From an uncultured bacterium (GTDB lineage: Bacteria; Cyanobacteriota; Vampirovibrionia; Gastranaerophilales; Gastranaerophilaceae): a DNA stretch of 10,239 nt. The stretch covers positions 1 to 10,239 of the forward strand of contig USCK01000060.1 in the NCBI GenBank assembly GCA_900553205.1, written 5' to 3'. A program made the translations under genes and the position numbers. Under the pieces are notes generated by a model. That model did not search any database. It was not told the origin of the DNA and saw only the letters and a program-made list of their open reading frames with translations. Below are positions 1-5,855 of the stretch, piece by piece; position 1 is the first letter of the stretch; every line of letters begins with the position of its first letter.

Positions 1-2
1 AT

Positions 3-368
3 TATACGAAATGCTCACAAAATGATGATATGGAAAGCATACTAAATAAAATGATAGAGGCAGATGTAATTGTTATGGCAAGCCCTGTTTACTTTTATAC
101 AATAAATGCACAAATGAAAACTTTAATTGACAGATGTTGCGCTAAATATACAAAAATCATAAACAAAGAGTTTTATTTTATAGCAACGGCTGCTGATTCT
201 AATAACAGAATGCTTGATAGAACTTTTGAATGCTTTAGAGGTTTCACGGATTGTTTAACGGGCACTACTGAAAAAGGCTGTTTGTACGCATCAGGTATTT
301 GGAACAAAGAGGAAGTTAAATCTACAAGATATATAGAAGATGCCTATAATATGGGATTAAACGCATAA
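3..368 (+). CDS. Flavodoxin-fold NAD(P)H-dependent FMN oxidoreductase, 3' part only
   Basis: This is the C-terminal part of a flavodoxin-like NAD(P)H-dependent oxidoreductase; its 5' end lies outside the window. The frame is open from base 3 and reads YTKCSQNDDM before the first in-frame ATG at 30, and that stretch already looks like family sequence (Cys followed by a DDM helix start). The ATG at 30 is therefore internal, not the start. The hallmark is EADVIVMASPVYFYTINAQM followed by KTLIDR, the flavodoxin_2/FMN-reductase signature in which SPVY contacts the flavin and K-x-LIDR closes the subunit interface. Such enzymes are soluble and reduce FMN, quinones or other electrophiles with NAD(P)H; the substrate cannot be read from this fragment. 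It converges on a MerR gene 24 bp downstream and shares a terminator with it. The family call is fairly secure; the specific role is unknown. Confidence 0.8.
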   Translation, partial: YTKCSQNDDMESILNKMIEADVIVMASPVYFYTINAQMKTLIDRCCAKYTKIINKEFYFIATAADSNNRMLDRTFECFRGFTDCLTGTTEKGCLYASGIWNKEEVKSTRYIEDAYNMGLNA

Positions 369-394
369 AAAATCTGCAGTGCAGGTCTTTTTTT
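367..394. terminator. Bidirectional hairpin terminator between convergent genes
   Basis: A short stem CTGC (374-377), loop AGT, GCAG (381-384) is flanked by an A-run at 367-372 and a T-run at 388-394. The A and T flanks extend the stem with mismatches and give a T-tract on either strand. It starts inside the oxidoreductase stop codon and reaches the stop codon of the MerR gene, so it can serve both convergent transcripts. The GC core is only four base pairs, so the strength is uncertain. Confidence 0.6.
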
Positions 395-803
395 AGCTAA
401 CAGCTGTTTGTAAATCATTAACAGGATTATACTTATCTTTTTCATTATTTTTAATAAGATTTTCATAATAATTTTCTTTATAATCAAGCAATTCCAACTG
501 TTTTTTCAAATCTTCCATTTGTTGTAGAGCTTTTATCTTTGTCGCTTTTATAATACCAAATCTTTCAGGTATTGTTGAATCCCCGACCATGCATAAATCT
601 ATATAACGTTTTATGGCTTTGTTTTCGGTTCCGACAGATCTCAAACATTTAACTATTTTTACCCAACCCAAATCATGTTCAGAGAATAATCTGACATTAT
701 TGGAATCTCTTGTTATTGATGGGAAAAATCCACTCTTTGCCCAAAATCTAAGTGTATGTTCAGAAATATCCATTAATTTAGCAACTTCTTTAATCGTGTA
801 CAT
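393..803 (-). CDS. MerR-family transcriptional regulator, AdhR/NmlR-like
   Basis: A 136-residue DNA-binding regulator. Residues 1-70 form the MerR winged helix-turn-helix: MYTIKEVAKLMDISEHTLRF, then the wing with RLFSEHDL at 38-45. The rest is a helical dimerisation stretch rich in Lys and Leu (about 85-125) with no large effector domain. Cys53, in KCLRSVG, sits where the AdhR/NmlR group keeps its single conserved redox or aldehyde-sensing cysteine; a second cysteine is C71. In known members this group responds to formaldehyde, methylglyoxal or nitrosative stress and controls detoxifying oxidoreductases. Whether this one senses the same signals is inference. The start is supported by GGAGG (815-819 on the opposite strand) 11 nt upstream of the ATG. 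It converges on a flavin oxidoreductase gene, a common kind of neighbour for the group. Confidence 0.85.
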   Translation of the reverse strand: MYTIKEVAKLMDISEHTLRFWAKSGFFPSITRDSNNVRLFSEHDLGWVKIVKCLRSVGTENKAIKRYIDLCMVGDSTIPERFGIIKATKIKALQQMEDLKKQLELLDYKENYYENLIKNNEKDKYNPVNDLQTAVS

Positions 804-828
804 CTTTATATCTACCTCCGATAATAAA

Positions 829-834
829 ATTATA
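829..834 (-). promoter_or_regulatory. Candidate -10 box of the MerR gene
   Basis: Read on the minus strand this is TATAAT, a perfect consensus -10 hexamer, 25 bp upstream of the MerR start codon and just ahead of its GGAGG ribosome binding site. The sequence 17 bp further upstream (ACTACC on the minus strand, 852-857) is a poor -35 box, which would fit a promoter needing an activator. A TTGAGA lies 26 bp from the -10, too far for ordinary sigma-70 spacing. The AACTCTCAAG stretch (859-868) could hold half of a MerR-type operator, but no convincing full palindrome is present. Confidence 0.45.
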
Positions 835-972
835 CACCAAAGCCATTAACTGGTAGTAACTCTCAAGTGTTAATATAGAAAATCTTACACCTAAAGATTT
901 GTATGCTACGGCAACACAGTAGATGAAAAAGAATTATCAGACTGTAGAAAATATCAAGAGTTATAATACAGG

Positions 973-1006
973 CGCATTAGCAGGGAATTAATTCCCTGCT
1001 AATGCG
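973..1006. repeat. Perfect 34-bp palindrome spanning the 3' end of hcp
   Basis: Two 17-base arms (973-989 and 990-1006) are exact reverse complements with no spacer. The left arm starts CGCATTAGC and the right arm ends GCTAATGCG. The right arm holds the last hcp codons, and the hcp stop codon (988-990) straddles the centre. In RNA it can fold into a stem of about 15 base pairs closed by a four-base loop. On the minus strand the sequence after the stem (CCTGTATTATAACTC) is not a T-run, so it is not a textbook intrinsic terminator for hcp. On the plus strand it is followed by TTTT and then CC. It most likely ends or protects the hcp mRNA. Confidence 0.85.
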
Positions 1007-2526
1007 TTTTCCAAATCTTCTTTTGGATTTGTAATTGGTTTTATCGCAAATTTTTCTACCAAGATATTTAAAACATTTGGAGAAACAAATGCAGGCAAAG
1101 AAGGCCCTAGTCGTATGTTTTTAATACCAAGAGATAACAAAGTCAACAGAATGCATACAGCCTTTTGTTCATACCAAGATAAAACAAGAGATAAAGGTAA
1201 ATCATTGACTGTACAATCAAATGCTTTTGCCAATTCTACTACAACTTTTATTGCAGAATAAGCATCATTACACTGCCCCATATCAAGTAATCTCGGAATA
1301 CCGTCAATAGTACCTAAATCCAAATCATTAAAGCGATATTTTCCACATGCCAGAGTCAATACTATTGTATCTTTAGGCGTCAATTTTACAAATTCTGTGT
1401 AATAATTACGTCCCGGTCTTGCTCCATCACAACCACCTACAAGAAATATATGTTTTATATCACCTGATTTTACTGCTGAAATTATTTTATCAGCAACAGA
1501 TAACACAGTATTATGAGCAAAGCCTACGGTTAGGATTTCACCACCATTGATACCTTTATTGTTTTGAACCTCTTTATAGCCACCAAGTTCAAAAGCCTTA
1601 TTTATTAAAGGAGTAAAATCCTTATTTTCGTCGATATGAACCATTTCAGGATATTGAACAACCGAGGTTGTAAAAACTCTATCCGAATAACTTTCTTTGA
1701 CAGGCATTATACAATTTGTAGTAAATAGTACAGGAGCAGGGATATTTGCAAACTCTTTTTGTTGATTCTGCCAAGCTGTGCCGAAATTACCTTTTAAATG
1801 CTTATATTTCTTTAGTTCAGGATAAGCATGACAAGGCAACATTTCGCCATGGGTATAAATATTAATACCCTTATCTTTAGTCTGTTCTAATAATATAGCC
1901 AAGTCCTTCAAATCATGACCTGACACAACAATAAACGCCCCTGCTTCAATATGAGTACTTACCATTGTAGGCTCTGGATTGCCATAAGTTTCGGTATTAG
2001 CTTTGTCTAACAACTCCATACATTTCAGATTAACTTCACCTGTTTTCAAAATAAGATTCAAAAATTCTTCATTAGTATGCTCTTTTGATATTGCAATTAA
2101 TGCCTCATAGAAGAAATCATCAACCTCTGGCGCTTTATATCCCAAGACTCTGGCATGATGGGCATAGGCAGCCATACCTTTTAGACCGAAAAGGATTAAC
2201 GATTTTAGACTTCTCACATCTTCATCGGCAGTCCAAACATCAGAAATATTGAACGAAGCACCACATGAAACTTTACTTTTAACTTTTTGAAGCATTTTTT
2301 GAATAGAAGGATTATCAAAATTTACATTTGTTATAGTTGTAAATAAACCTTCTATAAGCAAATTTGTATTTTCTTCATTCTTTTCCCCACAATTTGCGAG
2401 TTCTATCAATGAACTTGTCAATTCATCTTGCAGATTTGCAGTATCAGGCTGTTTGCCACAAACTCCTCTAACCGTACACCCTGCACCAAAAGCCGTTTGT
2501 TCACATTGAAAACAAAACATTCCCAT
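988..2526 (-). CDS. hcp: Hybrid cluster protein (hydroxylamine / nitric oxide reductase), class I type
   Basis: A 512-residue iron-sulfur protein of the prismane family. Hybrid cluster proteins reduce nitric oxide and, in vitro, hydroxylamine; the usual role is cytoplasmic protection from nitrosative stress. The N-terminal cysteines C5, C8, C17 and C23 follow C-x2-C-x8-C-x5-C, the spacing of the [4Fe-4S] form found in anaerobes rather than the E. coli-type [2Fe-2S] form. All hybrid-cluster ligands are present: H204 (SGHD), E228 (GEMLPC), C272 (TNCIMP), C366 (GGCDGA, the persulfide position), C394 (ACGKYRF), C419 (GQCNDAY) and E453 (SWYEQKA). These sit at a nearly constant offset of about 40 residues from the Desulfovibrio numbering I recall, so the shorter length reflects deletions before the ligand region. 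The first ATG is favoured over the one two codons later because AAGGAG (2534-2539, minus) lies 7 nt upstream. It is divergent from the pyruvate formate-lyase operon, and no dedicated hcr reductase is adjacent. Confidence 0.96.
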   Translation of the reverse strand: MGMFCFQCEQTAFGAGCTVRGVCGKQPDTANLQDELTSSLIELANCGEKNEENTNLLIEGLFTTITNVNFDNPSIQKMLQKVKSKVSCGASFNISDVWTADEDVRSLKSLILFGLKGMAAYAHHARVLGYKAPEVDDFFYEALIAISKEHTNEEFLNLILKTGEVNLKCMELLDKANTETYGNPEPTMVSTHIEAGAFIVVSGHDLKDLAILLEQTKDKGINIYTHGEMLPCHAYPELKKYKHLKGNFGTAWQNQQKEFANIPAPVLFTTNCIMPVKESYSDRVFTTSVVQYPEMVHIDENKDFTPLINKAFELGGYKEVQNNKGINGGEILTVGFAHNTVLSVADKIISAVKSGDIKHIFLVGGCDGARPGRNYYTEFVKLTPKDTIVLTLACGKYRFNDLDLGTIDGIPRLLDMGQCNDAYSAIKVVVELAKAFDCTVNDLPLSLVLSWYEQKAVCILLTLLSLGIKNIRLGPSLPAFVSPNVLNILVEKFAIKPITNPKEDLENALAGN

Positions 2527-2711
2527 ATAAAAACTCCTTATTTTTGATTACAGTAGCAATAATAAACTGCTAAATAGACATACTCATATAACCACATAGG
2601 CTATACTAAAGAGTAATCATATAAATGTAACAAAAAACTAACAAACTGGAACCTGATAAAAAACTGTAGTACAATTTTAAAAATGGGATATTTTATGGAG
2701 GAAATAAAAAT
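2527..2711. promoter_or_regulatory. Divergent promoter region between hcp and pflB
   Basis: These 185 bp must hold the promoters of both hcp (-) and the pyruvate formate-lyase operon (+). For the operon, TACAAT at 2670-2675 is a reasonable -10 box, but the -35 region 17-18 bp upstream (CTGGAAC) is weak, so an activator may be needed. For hcp no clean hexamer pair was found. A small inverted repeat TAGCA (2554-2558) / TGCTA (2568-2572) lies close to hcp. No clear FNR site (TTGAT-N4-ATCAA) was seen. GGAGG at 2697-2701 is the pflB ribosome binding site, 10 nt before its ATG. Confidence 0.5.
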
Positions 2712-4793
2712 ATGCAAATGATGCTAGATAAAAAACTATATTCCGAAACAGAGTTTGTGCCGGGATTATGGTCAAAAGAAATTAATGTAAGAGATTTTAT
2801 TCAAAAGAACTATACTTTATATACAGGTAATGCAGACTTTTTGGAAGGTCCAACATCTGCAACTTCAAAATTATGGGAAGAATGCTGCGAATTGTTAAAA
2901 CAAGAACGTGAAAAAGGTGGAGTTCTTGATATGGATACAAAAATTGTATCTACAATAACTTCTCATGGTGCTGGATATATTGATAAAAACTTAGAAACTA
3001 TTGTTGGTTTACAAACAGATGCACCTCTAAAACGCTCTATGCAACCATTTGGTGGTATAAGAATGGCAGAAGGAGCTTGCAAATCTTATGGCTATCAAGT
3101 AGATCCGGAAGTTTCTGAAATCTTTACTAAATACAGAAAAACTCATAACCAAGGTGTTTTTGATGTTTATACTCCAGAAATGAAGGCTGCAAGACACTCT
3201 GCAATTATTACAGGACTTCCTGATGCTTATGGTAGAGGACGTATTATAGGTGACTATAGAAGAGTTGCTTTGTATGGTATTGACAGACTTATTGAAGATA
3301 AGAAAGAACAATTTGCGTCTTTAGAAGGTGAAATGACACCTGATAAAATTCAATTAAGAGAAGAAATATCAGATCAAATCAAAGCTTTGAAAGAAATGAT
3401 AGAACTTGGTAATATCTACGGTTATGATATTTCAAAACCTGCAAGAAACGCTAAAGAAGCAATTCAATGGTTATATTTTGGTTTCTTAGCTGCAGTAAAA
3501 GAACAAAATGGTGCCGCTATGAGTATCGGTAGAACATCAACTTTCTTAGATATTTATATTGAAAGAGATTTGAGAGATGGTATTATTACTGAATCAGAAG
3601 CTCAAGAAATGATAGATCATTTCATCATGAAATTAAGACTTGTAAAATTTGCAAGAACACCTGAATATAACGAATTATTCTCAGGTGATCCTACTTGGGT
3701 AACAGAATCTATTGGTGGTGTTGGTGTTGATGGCAGACCATTAGTTACTAAAAACTCATTCAGATATTTACACACATTAGAAAACCTTGGTACTGCTCCT
3801 GAACCAAACTTGACTGTTTTATGGTCAAAGAATTTACCACACGGATTCAAAGAATATTGTGCTCATATTTCTATCACAACATCATCTATTCAATACGAAA
3901 ACGATGATATGATGAGAGTTACTCATGGTGACGATTATGCAATCGCTTGTTGTGTATCATCAATGGTTGTTGGTAAAGAAATGCAATTCTTCGGGGCAAG
4001 AGCAAACTTGGCAAAATGTTTGTTATATGCAATTAATGGTGGTGTTGATGAAATATCAAAAGCTCAAATTGGACCAAAATATAGACCTATTACATCTGAA
4101 TATTTAGACTTTAACGAAGTTATGGATAGATATGAAGATATGATGGATTGGTTAGCAGACTTGTATGTAAATACTTTAAATGTAATTCATTATATGCACG
4201 ACAAATATTGTTATGAAAAAGCTCAAATGGCACTTTTAGATAGAGATGTAAAAAGATATTTCGCAACAGGTATTGCAGGATTATCAGTTGTAGCAGATTC
4301 TTTATCAGCTATTAAATATGCAAAAGTAAAAACAATAAGAGATGAAAACGGTGTTGTAGTTGATTATCAAGTAGAAGGAGAATTCCCTAAATATGGTAAT
4401 AACGATGACAGAGTTGATGAATTGGCAGTAAATCTTGTAAGAAGCTTTATGGCAAAAATCAGAAAACATTTCACTTACAGAAATTCTATTCCAACAATGT
4501 CAATTTTAACAATTACATCAAATGTTGTTTACGGTAAGAAAACAGGAAACACTCCTGATGGTAGAAAACAAGGAGTACCTTTAGCTCCTGGTGCTAACCC
4601 AATGCACGGTAGAGATAGTAACGGTGTTGCAGCTTCATTATCATCTGTTGCAAAACTTCCGTTTGAAGATGCTCAAGACGGTATTTCAAACACATTCTCA
4701 ATCATACCTAACGCACTTGGTAAAGATGAAATATTCATGGGCGACTTAAACATTCAACTAGATTGTGGTTGCTGTGAATCTAATATGAACTAG
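2712..4793 (+). CDS. pflB: Pyruvate formate-lyase large chain lacking the glycyl-radical domain
   Basis: A 693-residue formate C-acetyltransferase catalytic chain. With CoA, pyruvate formate-lyase cleaves pyruvate to acetyl-CoA and formate by glycyl-radical chemistry in the cytoplasm. The N-terminus is canonical (WSKEINVRDFIQKNYTLY from residue 20). The catalytic cysteine pair C413-C414 sits in ACCVSSMVVGKEMQFFGARA, equivalent to C418/C419 of the E. coli enzyme. Sequence stays family-like through FSIIPNALGKDE near residue 670. There the usual enzyme continues into the radical domain, but this protein instead has about 20 unfamiliar residues ending in a cysteine-rich tail (CGCC, 685-688) and stops at TAG. 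The missing domain is encoded by the next gene in the same reading frame; together the chains total 771 residues, against about 760 for E. coli PflB. A second in-frame TAG at 4797 makes a single sequencing error an unlikely explanation. It is first in an operon with the radical chain and pflA. Confidence 0.95.
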   Translation: MQMMLDKKLYSETEFVPGLWSKEINVRDFIQKNYTLYTGNADFLEGPTSATSKLWEECCELLKQEREKGGVLDMDTKIVSTITSHGAGYIDKNLETIVGLQTDAPLKRSMQPFGGIRMAEGACKSYGYQVDPEVSEIFTKYRKTHNQGVFDVYTPEMKAARHSAIITGLPDAYGRGRIIGDYRRVALYGIDRLIEDKKEQFASLEGEMTPDKIQLREEISDQIKALKEMIELGNIYGYDISKPARNAKEAIQWLYFGFLAAVKEQNGAAMSIGRTSTFLDIYIERDLRDGIITESEAQEMIDHFIMKLRLVKFARTPEYNELFSGDPTWVTESIGGVGVDGRPLVTKNSFRYLHTLENLGTAPEPNLTVLWSKNLPHGFKEYCAHISITTSSIQYENDDMMRVTHGDDYAIACCVSSMVVGKEMQFFGARANLAKCLLYAINGGVDEISKAQIGPKYRPITSEYLDFNEVMDRYEDMMDWLADLYVNTLNVIHYMHDKYCYEKAQMALLDRDVKRYFATGIAGLSVVADSLSAIKYAKVKTIRDENGVVVDYQVEGEFPKYGNNDDRVDELAVNLVRSFMAKIRKHFTYRNSIPTMSILTITSNVVYGKKTGNTPDGRKQGVPLAPGANPMHGRDSNGVAASLSSVAKLPFEDAQDGISNTFSIIPNALGKDEIFMGDLNIQLDCGCCESNMN

Positions 4794-4801
4794 TTATAGA
4801 A

Positions 4802-4805
4802 AGGA
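4802..4805 (+). promoter_or_regulatory. Ribosome binding site of the separate glycyl-radical chain
   Basis: AGGA within AAAGGA (4800-4805) lies 9 nt upstream of the ATG at 4815. It sits in the 21-bp gap after the pflB stop codon and supports independent initiation of the radical-domain protein rather than readthrough. Two in-frame TAG codons (4791 and 4797) precede it. Confidence 0.7.
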
Positions 4806-4814
4806 CTATATAAA

Positions 4815-5051
4815 ATGGCTACAATGCAAGAAGAAAACTTAATAAATATATTAGATGGATATGTAGAAAAAGGTGGACACCATTTAAATGTAAATGTTTT
4901 CAACAAAGAAACTTTACTTGATGCTCAGGCTCACCCTGAAAAATATCCTCAATTAACTATAAGAGTTTCAGGTTATGCTGTTAACTTTATAAAATTAACA
5001 AAAGAACAACAAGACGATGTAATTTCAAGAACATTCCATAATAAAATGTAG
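4815..5051 (+). CDS. Stand-alone glycyl-radical domain subunit of pyruvate formate-lyase
   Basis: A 78-residue protein matching only the C-terminal radical domain of pyruvate formate-lyase. It shows LDGYVEKGGHHLNVNVFNKE (13-32), then EKYPQLTIRVSGYAVNF, and ends in the usual VISRTFHNKM. Gly53 in RVSGYAV is the residue that PflA converts to the glycyl radical. A separate polypeptide with this domain is known as GrcA/YfiD, which replaces the damaged end of oxygen-cleaved pyruvate formate-lyase. GrcA is about 127 residues with an extra N-terminal region; this protein has only some 8 residues before family sequence begins, and the partner large chain lacks the domain. It therefore looks like an obligate subunit rather than a spare part. 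It has its own ribosome binding site, lies 21 bp after pflB in the same frame, and its stop codon is 1 nt before pflA. Whether the chains assemble before or after activation is unknown. Confidence 0.93.
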   Translation: MATMQEENLINILDGYVEKGGHHLNVNVFNKETLLDAQAHPEKYPQLTIRVSGYAVNFIKLTKEQQDDVISRTFHNKM

Positions 5052-5052
5052 T

Positions 5053-5805
5053 ATGGAAAAAGTATTTGGAAACATACATTCAATAGAGAGTTGTGGAACT
5101 GTAGATGGCCCGGGGATAAGATTTGTAGTCTTTACCCAGGGCTGTCCTTTACGTTGCAAATATTGTCATAATCCTGATAGTTGGACAACAACAGAAAACA
5201 AACGAATGTCTGTTGATGAAATTATAAAAAAATATAATGGTGTAAAAGAATTTGTAAAAAGTGGGGGCATTACGGTAACAGGTGGTGAACCTATGTTACA
5301 AATACCTTTTGTTACAGAACTTTTTAAACAAGCACATATAAGGAATATACATACTGCTCTTGATACTTCCGGATTTCTATTCAATAGAAATAATACAGAG
5401 CAAGTTGATAAATTGTTAAAATATACGAACTTGGTTTTGCTTGATATAAAACATATTAACGATGATGAACATAAAAAACTGACAGGAGTATCTAATAAAA
5501 ACATTTTAGATTTTGCAAAATATTTATCCGAGAATAAAATTCCAGTATGGATTAGACACGTTGTTGTGCCAAATATAACGTATAATCCTGCATATTTGAA
5601 AGAGTTAGGCGAGTTTTTAGCAGAATTAAATAATATCAAAGCATTAGATGTATTGCCATACCATGATATGGCAATACCAAAATATGATAATTTGAAAATA
5701 GAATACCCTTTGAAAAATACACCACCTTTAACGAAAGAAGAAGGTATAAAAGCAAGGAATATAATTCTTGAAGCTTATAAAAATAAAAAAGGTAGCAAAT
5801 CTTAA
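5053..5805 (+). CDS. pflA: Pyruvate formate-lyase activating enzyme (radical SAM)
   Basis: A 250-residue activase (E. coli PflA is 246). It uses a [4Fe-4S] cluster and S-adenosylmethionine to abstract a hydrogen from the conserved glycine of pyruvate formate-lyase, here presumably Gly53 of the separate radical chain. The radical-SAM motif C-x3-C-x2-C is C31, C35 and C38 in TQGCPLRCKYCHNPDSW. The SAM-binding GGEP is at 77-80, and DTSG at 104-107 is typical of the family. The N-terminus (GNIHSIESCGTVDGPGIRFV) is canonical. The ATG overlaps nothing but starts 1 nt after the stop codon of the radical chain, and no good Shine-Dalgarno precedes it, so translation is probably coupled to the upstream gene. 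Its product is thus tied to synthesis of its substrate. The family call is secure; that it activates a two-chain enzyme is inferred from gene order. Confidence 0.96.
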   Translation: MEKVFGNIHSIESCGTVDGPGIRFVVFTQGCPLRCKYCHNPDSWTTTENKRMSVDEIIKKYNGVKEFVKSGGITVTGGEPMLQIPFVTELFKQAHIRNIHTALDTSGFLFNRNNTEQVDKLLKYTNLVLLDIKHINDDEHKKLTGVSNKNILDFAKYLSENKIPVWIRHVVVPNITYNPAYLKELGEFLAELNNIKALDVLPYHDMAIPKYDNLKIEYPLKNTPPLTKEEGIKARNIILEAYKNKKGSKS

Positions 5806-5808
5806 AAA

Positions 5809-5830
5809 AGTATGGTATTATTTTAATACT
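5809..5830. promoter_or_regulatory. Palindromic candidate operator before the HxlR gene
   Basis: The stretch contains GTATTA-TTT-TAATAC (5815-5829), a perfect dyad with six-base arms, nested in a wider AGTAT (5809-5813) / ATACT (5826-5830) dyad. It lies in the 50-bp gap between pflA and the HxlR-family gene. It lacks a GC core and a following T-run, so a terminator is unlikely. HxlR-type regulators bind AT-rich dyads as dimers and often regulate themselves, which makes an autoregulatory operator the favoured reading. Chance occurrence in AT-rich DNA cannot be excluded. Confidence 0.4.
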
Positions 5831-5855
5831 ACAATATGAGTTGTTTGAGGTAATT

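Noticed and set aside
613..849. 78-codon plus-strand open frame opposite the MerR gene.
   Set aside because: It lies antisense to a well-supported MerR gene, has no family-like sequence and no ribosome binding site.
923..991. A 22-codon plus-strand open frame starting with ATG and ending in ALAGN plus stop, mirroring the hcp C-terminus.
   Set aside because: No ribosome binding site precedes it, and its ending simply reflects the perfect palindrome it runs into.
2527..2711. An FNR, Crp or HcpR binding site between hcp and pflB.
   Set aside because: Stretches such as TTGATTACAG and GTAATCATATAAATGTAAC were checked, but they do not form the required dyads.
4791..5051. Reading the split pyruvate formate-lyase as a frameshift or pseudogene.
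   Set aside because: The two parts are in the same frame, so no indel is involved; two stops occur, a ribosome binding site and start are present, and both chains keep intact catalytic residues.
4815..5051. Naming the 78-residue chain grcA.
   Set aside because: GrcA is longer with an extra N-terminal region and acts alongside a complete PflB; here the large chain lacks the domain, so the roles differ.
5166..5639. 157-codon minus-strand open frame inside pflA.
   Set aside because: It is a shadow of the radical-SAM activase; its hydrophobic Ser/Phe-rich translation is typical of an antisense frame of an AT-rich gene.
5841..5855. TTG start at 5841 for the HxlR gene.
   Set aside because: GAGG lies inside this stretch at the right distance from the ATG at 5856, so the extension is probably untranslated leader.
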